Of a stretch of DNA of 64,000 nt, positions 55,743 through 64,000 are shown piece after piece. The stretch lies in NCBI GenBank assembly GCA_032629725.1, contig JAFEVB010000036.1:1116001-1180000 (forward strand). Reading direction: 5' to 3'. The position numbers and the translations under genes are program-made. The notes under the pieces were generated by a model. That model was not told the DNA's origin, ran no database searches, and was given only the letters and a program-made list of their open reading frames with translations. How positions within the stretch are numbered: position 1 is the first letter of the stretch; each line of letters starts with the position of its first letter. This DNA is from Gremmenia infestans (Eukaryota; Ascomycota; Leotiomycetes; Helotiales; Hamatocanthoscyphaceae).

Positions 55743-58711
55743 ATGAGGATGGCACGATGCTGGCCAAGCCTAATCCTCTTGATATACACATATTCAACAC
55801 TCGCCAACACGTCGACTTTCCTCTCGTCAGAGCTGACGAATTTCATTCCCGAATGTGCTCAACTCTGCTTCATATCGTTTCTAGACGCCAACTTTCCTAT
55901 TTCAACTTGTTCTTCGATACCCACTTTAGACTGCCTATGTTCTCACAATAGCACAACGGGATATACGGTTGGGGAGGGAGCCGTACAATGTATAATGACG
56001 GAGGACAAGTTTGCGTTCTGCAGTGGGGCAGACGCAACAAGTAAGTGCCTCCACTGGAGAAATCTGAGGAGTTCCTGACTGTTCCTATAGATGCGGTTGT
56101 GCAGGGTGCCTATGCTATGTGCAATGGCCAAGACGATGCACTACCTAATACACATGCGACGATTATTGGAACATTAGTTCAACAAAGTTCAATGCCCAGC
56201 GTTTTTTTAGTCAGTCCAGCGACTACTACCGCTGTACTCATCTCTACATTTCCTACCTCAAATCAGCCGACGAGCACTTCGATCGCTTCAATTAGTACTA
56301 GCATTTCAACAAGTTCCAGCAGCTCAGACAGCCCTACTAGCTCAGACAGCACTACTAGCTCAGCTAGTACAACCATCTCTACTACAACCAGCTTGTTAAA
56401 TACAGCTTCTTCGTCGAGTAGTTCAGTCACCGCGTCAGGGTCTCCCACCCTCTTTCCAATAGCTTCCAAGCCATTACCAGTGGTTTCAGCTTCGGCTTCG
56501 GCTTCAGCGACTCCTGCTACGGCACCAACCTTGACAAAACCTCAAGTTATTGGGATCACCGTGGCATCCGTATCAGTTGGTGCACTTGGTCTTGGACTCC
56601 TCCTTATGTTCGCATGCTGGAAGTGGAGAAAAGCGAGAAGAGAACGAGACAGCGACTTGTTACCTTTCCAGTCTGCTCCCAATTACATCAGCTATTCAAA
56701 TTATACAAAATCCACAAAGTCGAGCAAGAAGTTTGGTTTCAGTCCTTTCAGACCAGCAGGGAGGAAAGAAATTGGGCCAGGGGGGACATCCAATGGAGTG
56801 GCAGCCAAGATCCCACCTCGAGTGCCCCAAAGACTTGATACTCAAAGCCCGAATATGTTCTCGCGGAGGAGTCTTAAGCCTGATAGTATTGGACTTGCCA
56901 TCTCGCCAGAAAATCAAAGACAGAGACAAAGGACTTCAAAACTTCTTCCTGAAAGGCCGATGTTGAGATTACAGACGCCTCCACGGACGGCTAATAATCC
57001 AGGCGTCGGGCCTTCGGACCTGTCATTTTCTCGACCTGCTCCGGCTCCAGCTCCGGCTCCAGCTCCAAGGCAAAGTACAACTACTCAATTCGAAGAGGAC
57101 GAAGAGGACCCAACAACAGGTGGAGCACGAGATACTTGGGGACAAGCGGATACGGATGAGCAACTAGAAACCGCAATTGGGAATTGGCAAACTGTTAGAA
57201 CCGTAAATCCAAATCCTCCACCAGCAGCGTTCTTCGTAACAGGCGGAGACGGCAACCACTGGCGTCAAGCCCGGGACTCGAGCAGTAACCCAAATGTACC
57301 AGAGTACTATGTCAAGCCTCTAAACATCCAACGAGGCGTAGGTTCGTTCTCGCAACCGCGACGCCCAGACGAGTATCCCCCGCTCAGACAACAAAGTTCG
57401 GCTCCACTCAACGCATTCCCGGCCCCCCCACGCTCAAACCAATATCCCCCAAAACTACAAATTCCAACAGGCCCAAATACGGCTACTTCCTCCGTATACT
57501 CGACACGCACATTGTCACTTCCAGCCGGAGCGCCCTCGCCCATCTCCCGCCAACAGAAGAAATATAAACAGGTTGGCCCCTACGACGGGCATAAATCCTC
57601 CGGCTCCATGACATCCTTCGAGTCCAACGACAGCATGTTGAACACACCAACGCCAAAAACTCCCCGCACAGCTGACAATCCACTCTCGCCCGTCGCAGAA
57701 TCAGAGAGCCCCACTCCAGGCCGGAGTCCAGTGTCTTATCCCAAGATCCCTAAACTGGGACGACTACCAGAAAGCACGATCCGCATGGTTCCGCCTCCGC
57801 CTCAGCCAGACTTCGGTTCCGTGATGGCGAAACCCCACCAGCCCTGGCGAGCTGCTGAACTCGAAGCCGCACGACGGAGACGAGAAGAGCAGCTAGAAGC
57901 TCAACGAGAAGCTGTGTGTGAAATGCAATCACAAGCTCAAGAGCGAGCGCAAGCGCAACGGCCACACGTAGGATCACAATATCAAGAGCGTAGACAGGAC
58001 ACGCAGCCACAGGACCAAGAGCCACAGTACCAAGAACGCAGAAAATCCCTAATAGAGCTCCAACTCCCCCTCCAAGCCCCCCACCTCCAATACCCCGAAC
58101 GAGCCTCCTCGCGCTCCCGCCACAACGCCGCCATCCCACCCTCATCTTCAGGTCTCAACACCCTTCCCTCGCAGCACCGGCATCTCCAATCCCAATCCCC
58201 AGTCCCACGCGCACCCGGCTTCGGCCTACCAGTCGGCCCACGCCCGAAACGCCTTCCCGGGCCCGGGCAACATCCCGTCAACACACAACCTCCCATCACC
58301 TTCACGCGCAGCAGCAGCGCGCTATCGCACATCAGCGAAGGAAGCAGCAACACCAGTAACGTGTCCCTGCTTGCGAAGAGGCGCGGGGAGCAGAAAGCGG
58401 CTACGTTAACATTGAACGATGCGAGTACGAGTAGTAGCGGTGGTAGCAAAGGGAGCAAATGGCGGGTCTTGAAGGAGGGGGATATAGAAGCTGCCAAGAG
58501 CCCCGGGTGGCGGCCTATGCTTTCGAGCCAGCATCATCATAATAATCAGGGTAGTGTGAATGTGAATGCAGGCCGCGAGAGAGATGTATATGCGGAGCGC
58601 ACGAGGGTCTTGGAGAGCATGGAGCCGGCGGAGTTACCGGGGACACCGGGGTGGGTTCCTAGGTTGACGCCGACGCGGAGGGGGGATGAGCTGTTTATTA
58701 GCGTGCAGTGA
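55743..58711 (+). CDS. CFEM-domain transmembrane protein with long cytoplasmic tail
   Basis: Two exons (55743-56040, 56091-58711) give 972 aa. A signal peptide (about 1-21) precedes an eight-cysteine CFEM domain (Cys38, 42, 56, 64, 66, 83, 93, 110) with Asp63 just before Cys64, where CFEM proteins place the haem-ligand Asp. The intron falls between the seventh and eighth cysteine. A Ser/Thr-rich stalk (about 130-245), a transmembrane helix (252-276) and a WKWRKARRER stop-transfer follow, then about 690 residues of Pro/Gln/Ser-rich tail. CFEM proteins act in haem capture, adhesion or signalling. The single helix and large tail argue for a surface sensor or scaffold rather than a GPI-anchored haem carrier. 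It is not the seven-helix CFEM-GPCR type. Tail repeats (PAPAPAP, QxQ runs) are low complexity. Confidence 0.88.
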
Positions 58712-59324
58712 TCGACCCTGATGCTCTTGTCCTCTTATACTTTACAGTACTTTGTTGGTTGACTCTTTTGTTGGATGGATAGATAATATATACCCAGGGA
58801 GGCCCTGTTAGTTTCGTTTCTTGTATAACATCTTGTAGCAGAGCAAAGGAAAGCAAAGAAGCAGAATATGAAGCGATGAGATATGATGGAGGGGCTTGCA
58901 TTTCTAGGCGTTTTATACTTCGCTTTCGGCATATGCTGGCGTTTGGAGGGGCTGTTTCGTTAAAATTGGGAGATTTTGTAATATAGTGGCATATACTATA
59001 CGCAGCATGTTTGCATCAAAAATAAGAGACATATAGACATTACTTGGAAGCTCTCGGTTCAAGTGGACTCCCAGGAGACATGTGCTTCATTCATTTCATA
59101 GGTATCTGTCTAAAATTCCTTGAGCTTCCTCGTGTCTGCTAGCTCAAATAAACCCTCTCCAGTCAGATGCTACGCTAAACAGCCAACCTCCGCGAGTATC
59201 CCAGTGCTCTTTGGACCCCTCTACCCCATGGCCTCTGATCTCTATCGTGTCAATGCAAACGCCCGCTTTTGTCGAAGGATGAGAGAATTCTGAAAATAAA
59301 CATAAACTATCCCGTAACCCCCAC
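58712..59324. other. Convergent intergenic region
   Basis: 613 bp between the 3' ends of the CFEM gene and the Dbp5 gene. Short frames only. It should hold both 3' UTRs. Nothing else is recognised. Confidence 0.5.
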
Positions 59325-60964
59325 TCAGGCCTGTAGGTTCGTACCCGCACGACTTGACTTGGTCACATTCTTGATGATATTTTCGGTCTCGTCCCAGTCA
59401 TCGGTTGGCAATCGGATCAAGTCGATTTGATAGTAGAGTGCGATTTTGTTCAATGCAGTGAAGCTCTTCTTGTCGAACACGAAACTAATACTGACACCGA
59501 CGCGTCCGAATCTGCCCGTACGTCCAATACGGTGAAGGTATGTCTCGGCATCAGGCTCATCGTCATTTCGGCCCTTCATTGGTACATCGTAGTTGATCAC
59601 CATATTGACGGATTGGACATCGATACCGCGTGCAAGGACATTGGTCGTGATGAGAACCTTGATTTTGCCTGTTCGGAACTCTTCAAGAATGCGATCACGT
59701 TCTGAGCCTTCGAAGGCACCATGAACGGCGACTACATGGTGGCCCTCTTTGGTCAATCGGTCTGCGATAGCATCTGCAGTATTCCTGCGCTATTAAATGG
59801 TCACTACGGGAACCGTTTTGGTCATACTGGAATCTTACCTTTACAAAAATAATCGAAGAGCCCACCGTCATGGCACCGTACAATTGCGAGAGATAGTTGT
59901 ATTTGCCCTCGTCACCAGCGCAGTCCATATACATCTGGGAGATGCCTTTGACCGTAAGCTCATCTCTCCTCAATTTAATGGTGTTGGCGTTTGGAGAGAA
60001 TATCTGTGCATATTGCATGACGGCATCAGGGAAGGTAGCAGAGAATAATAAGGTCTGTTGGACGCCGGGGAGCATGCTAGATCATGGTTAGCATGTTTAC
60101 CCGAGATTTTGTGAGAGACCAACGCTTTGACACGAGAGCACTGATCACCAAGGCCTTGCTGATCCAACATGCTATCTGCTTCGTCTAAGCACAAGACCTT
60201 CATTTGCGACGCATCGAATTGTCGGCGCTTGATAAGATCCATAACAGTACCAGGGGTTCCAACAACGATGGAGGCTTGGATTTTAGCACCCCGTTCTACA
60301 GCACCAGGAACTGCAGCTTGAATCTTGAGGCCTTCTACAAATTGACCGATGCTTCGAACTACACCCTCAATTTGGCGGGCAAGCTCCCGACTCGGTGCCA
60401 GTACAAGCGCCTGAGGTTGAGTCGGCTTTGACAAGTCGATGCGAGATAGTATTGTAATTACGAAGGCAGCAGTCTTTCCAGTGCCTGACTGGGATTGTGC
60501 AATCATGTTCGTGGGTGGGTTCAACAAGAGATAGGGGAGGGCCTTTTCCTGAATCTTTGATGGCTTCTTAAAGTTCATTCCGTAGAGTCCCTTCAATATC
60601 TCCTCCGAGCTACAAGATAGGTCAGGGATAGATCTAAGTAGAAGCGAAGAGAAACAACTCACATTCCCAGCTCCTCAAATGCAGTGATCGAGTACAATGG
60701 CGAGTCTACATCACCTTGGATGTCGCTCAGCTTCACTTCGACCTCGTACCGTCCATCATGGAGACCAGAACCATTAAGAGGCTCGACTTGTCCATCAACC
60801 TGCGCAGCGGCCAAGCTGCTTTCACCTTCCTTGGGCTCGGCGGTGGGAGAAGCAACCTCGTCTGACCATTTTGACGACGCGGCTGGGGTTTCGTCTGCAG
60901 CAGCTGGTGAGGTTGGCTTGGTAATACGATCTGCTAGGGAGGCAGGCGTGGATTCTTCGGCCAT
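59325..60964 (-). CDS. DBP5: DEAD-box RNA helicase Dbp5 (mRNA export)
   Basis: Four exons (complement of 59325-59789, 59839-60076, 60124-60609, 60663-60964) give 496 aa. Helicase motifs in order: Q motif with KPSKIQEKALP, motif I AQSQSGTGKT, Ia PSRELARQ, II DEAD, III SAT, V TNVLARGID, VI HRIGRTGRFG. The acidic/Ser-rich N-terminal extension of about 100 residues and the GMNFKKPSKIQ start are typical of Dbp5/DDX19. It remodels mRNPs at the cytoplasmic face of the nuclear pore with Gle1/InsP6 and Nup159, and helps termination. The start is the ATG at 60964 (MAEESTP). Intron 60077-60123 is 47 bp. It is divergent from the Bzz1 gene. Confidence 0.96.
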
Positions 60965-61592
60965 GTTGACTTTATGCAGTGGTGAGATTGGGATATATTT
61001 GGGATTGTAAGATGCGAGATCGAAGCTGAAGGGGGTAGCTAGAGGGGGTCTGAGGTGATTGTGATTGAATATGATGCGCCTAAAATGCGACAAGTCGACC
61101 TACTTCAGTTCAGATGGGGAGCCGTAGAGAGAAAATGAACCAAGGGCACAAGAGATTGATGCTGCATGAATTATGTGTAGGAAAAGACGCAAGCAGAAGG
61201 TGGAGGAGGAGTGGAATGAAGGATTTGATGTTCTGAAAGAGCTTCAACAGCTTCAAGATTTGTTTTGGGGAACGCGGGGTCTAGAATTTAGTGGGTCGGT
61301 CGGTCACGTGGGAATTGCCCCTCGAGGTCGTCGAGTCCTCTGTACGGCGGTCAGAGCGGCCTGTGTATGTAATCCTGTACCTGCACCCGCGTTATGAACG
61401 TAGTCCGGTCCCGCTATGAATGTTCCAGGTCAACATCAACTCTTCAGGGTCTACCGCATCTCGGGCAGTATGGCTTACAATTACATGGAAGCAACATCCA
61501 GAGTCTAATATTTGATTATGCCATTCTGCAACTCTGCGTACTAAATTCATTCATGATCCCTTTCTTGCAAACGCCTTGCTGTGGTAGTAATC
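60965..61592. other. Divergent promoter region Dbp5/Bzz1
   Basis: 628 bp shared upstream region. No gene is seen; the frames at 61173-61397 and 61394-61645 are unsupported. A GGTCGGTCGGTCACGTGGG stretch near 61291 contains a CACGTG E-box core. Confidence 0.5.
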
Positions 61593-63948
61593 ATGGCAGA
61601 TGTAGATATTGCCCCGAACTTTGGCCTCGAGCTGAAGGTATGTGAGCGCATGCGCCATTTGTATGCTATGATTTAGCTGACCCGTATAATGTAGGATGGC
61701 TTTAAGACGGCCAATGCATGGGTTGCGAATGGAATTATCTGGCTAGATGACATTCAGTCGTTTTACCGCGAGCGAAGTGTCATTGAGAAGGAATACAGCG
61801 CGAAGCTTAATGCATTAGCAAAGAAATACTACGAGAAGAAGGCAAAGAAGTCTAGCAGTTTGAGTGTTGGAGACACCCCTTCCATGACACCTGGGTCTTT
61901 GGAAAGGTACTAGAATCTTACAGAATGAATGAGAAACTGCTAACATGGACGGGTTCAGTGCTTCTTTAACAACATGGACCACCCAAATTACAACTCTCGA
62001 GTCCCGAGCCGCGGAGCATGATCGATTTGGAGGAGAGTTGATATCACACCTGGCAGACCCTCTTAGAGTCATTGCGACGCGACACGAAGAGCTTCGGAAA
62101 CGCCATGCGGAATTCGCGGATAAGCTGGAGAAGGAGCGGGAGTCCACTTACGGCGACCTGCGAAAAATGAAAGGGAAATACGATGCCACTTGTCAAGAGG
62201 TCGAAAACAAGCGGAAGAAGGCCGAGTCTGCCTTTGATTACTCGAAATCGAAAGCCCAGAATGCATACCAGCAACAGATTCTCGAAATGCATAACGTCAA
62301 AAATAGCTACTTAATTGCCATCAATGTAACCAACAAGCAGAAGGAGAAATACTACCATGAGTACGTGCCGGATCTTTTAGACAGTCTGCAGGATCTTTCA
62401 GAATCAAAGACAGCGAAGCTCAACGGTATATGGTTATTAGCAGCGCAACTCGAATCTGGAATGTTGAAACGCAGCTCCGACTATATTGCCCATCTTGCGC
62501 AAGAGATCCCCCGAAATTTGCCTCCTCTAGACTCAATGATGTTTGTTAGACACAACGCGGGACAGTGGCAAGAACCTGCAAATAAGGTGTTTGAGCCAAG
62601 CCCGGTATGGCACGATGACGATGCTATGATCGTGGATGATACTGCGAAAGTCTTTCTCCGGAATGTATTAGGCAAATCCAAGAGCCAATTGGGTGAGCTT
62701 AGGAGGGAGGTTGATACGAAGCGGCGAGAAGTGGAAGGCACAAAACGAGTGAAGCAACAGATCAGAGAAGGTAAAGACAAGAGAGATGAAGTAGAAGTTG
62801 TCGGATCCATCTTTCGGTTACAGGAAGATTTGCATCAAGTTGATCACAAGCGGTTGACTGCAGAAGTCGAGACCGAGACTATTACTGGGGCTGTAGGGGA
62901 TGTTACACTCGGGGCAAAGAGTCACAACTTTAAGTCTCAGACTTTCAAGATACCGACAAACTGTGATTTGTGCGGAGAACGCATATGGGGTCTTTCAGCA
63001 AAGGGGTTTGACTGTCGAGATTGTGGTTACACATGTCACAGCAAATGTGAGATGAAGGTTCCTGCTGAATGTCCTGGAGAACAAACGAAAGAAGAGAAGA
63101 AAAAGCTAAAGCAAGAACGCCAAGAAGCCGCGAATTTTGGAGTCAAGAGCTCTGGTACACCATCAGACAGCGTTGCTGAGCTCCCAGATATGAGTCGCTC
63201 GAACACAATGAACTCTTTGAGCTCCGGATACGCCGCAAGCGCCCACCGCTCAGTGTCAGGTCCTGGTCACCTATCGCCGGCAGATGAGACTCCTCCCGAA
63301 AGACCAGCCTCTCTCAAACCAAACCTTACGGGATCCAGCACACTAAAAAAGAGTAGAATCGTTGCTCCTCCACCTACGGCATACGTTAGTGAATTACCAG
63401 GAAGTCAACCAAACGGCTCAACGCCTTCAATAGCCACCGAGCAAAAAGGGAAGATGATGTATGCCTACGACGCTAATGGCGACGAGGAATTAACAATCAC
63501 TGAAGGCAAAGAAGTCACTATCCTCGAACCAGACGGTAAGTTCGTCTTCTCTTTGTCATCGAACCAAACTAACACGCAAGCAGACGGTGGATGGACCCGT
63601 GTAAAGTCAGGCTGGAAAGAAGGTCTTGTCCCCACCGCATACCTCGAAATGCTTGCCGCGCCGCCAACACCACGCCCCTCATCCATTTACTCCAACTCCG
63701 GCTCATCCGTCGCCGGTTCCGTGCAAGGCAAAAAGCAAGGCCCAGCCGTAGCGCCCAAGCGTGGCGCGAAGAAACTCAAATATGTAGAAGCGCTATACGA
63801 ATACACGGCACAGAGCGATGCGGAACATAATATGAGTGAGGGCGAACGCTTTGTGTTGATCAAGGAGGATCCGGGGGATGGGTGGGCGGAGGTTGAGAAG
63901 GGTGGGCAGATCAAGAGTGTGCCGGCGAATTACGTGCAGGCTGTATAG
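61593..63948 (+). CDS. BZZ1: Bzz1-like F-BAR / C1 / double SH3 actin regulator
   Basis: Four exons (61593-61637, 61695-61906, 61959-63535, 63584-63948) give 732 aa. An N-terminal F-BAR domain (about 8-290, starting FGLELKDGFKTANAWVANGI) bends membranes. A C1 zinc-binding domain (about 408-457, HNFKSQTFKIPTNCDLC..CHSKC) is followed by a disordered linker and two SH3 domains (about 583-638 and 675-732). This order is diagnostic for fungal Bzz1, which with Las17/WASP and Vrp1 drives Arp2/3 actin assembly at endocytic sites. Intron 63536-63583 splits the first SH3 domain, is 48 bp and has no in-frame stop; removing it restores the SH3 sequence EPDDGGWTRV. Confidence 0.95.
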
Positions 63949-64000
63949 ATGGCGGGATATGGATCGGTGGCTTTCTTAAATGACCTAAGTTGCGAGCGTT

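Overview
The window is nuclear DNA of a filamentous ascomycete (Pezizomycotina; class Leotiomycetes is a guess from overall protein character, not proven). The evidence is many short introns (mostly 47-110 bp, GT..AG, CTAAC-like branch sites), fungal-specific families (CFEM membrane protein, type I iterative polyketide synthase, EF-hand NADPH oxidase, Bzz1, Dsn1) and AT-rich, TA-rich intergenic patches that look like decayed repeats. Seventeen protein-coding genes can be modelled exon by exon with frames that close exactly. Also present are one frameshifted transporter relic, one possible gene relic, one intronic snoRNA and several simple repeats.

Layout. 0-9 kb: an F-box-like gene, a repeat-rich AT-rich stretch with a GC-rich coding-like island, and an MFS sugar transporter. 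9-24 kb is a housekeeping block: an eleven-knuckle CCHC protein, a Kv-beta-type aldo-keto reductase, a single-pass membrane protein, TFIIH subunit Tfb5 (71 aa, 19-nt first exon), mitochondrial ribosomal protein L16, the large replication factor C subunit, and RACK1, whose second intron carries a C/D snoRNA matching U24. 24-28.5 kb: an EF-hand NADPH oxidase (NoxC-like) and an SRAP-domain (HMCES-like) protein with a C-terminal PIP box. 30-38 kb: a 2556-aa highly reducing polyketide synthase (KS-AT-DH-MT-no active ER-KR-ACP) whose ACP and Ser-rich tail resemble PKS-NRPS hybrids but which stops before any NRPS module. 39.7-41.2 kb: kinetochore protein Dsn1. 43-53 kb is gene-poor: two unknown proteins, an NmrA/isoflavone-reductase-like protein and the transporter relic. 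55.7-64 kb: a CFEM-domain transmembrane protein with a long cytoplasmic tail, DEAD-box helicase Dbp5 and the F-BAR/C1/SH3 protein Bzz1.

How the genes fit together. Most are conserved single genes with no operon-like logic. Loose themes are genome maintenance (RFC1, SRAP protein, Dsn1, Tfb5), RNA and translation (Dbp5, RACK1 with its snoRNA, mL16/uL16m, CCHC protein) and surface or redox functions (CFEM protein, NoxC, sugar transporter). The PKS sits alone between genes for genome maintenance and chromosome segregation. No trans-ER, cytochrome P450, efflux pump or pathway regulator is next to it, so a normal biosynthetic cluster is not visible here. I did not find a convincing new multi-gene system. 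The best leads are the NRPS-less hybrid-like PKS, the conserved-looking insert inside the CCHC protein, the CFEM receptor-like protein, and the overlapping upstream ORF on the NADPH oxidase.
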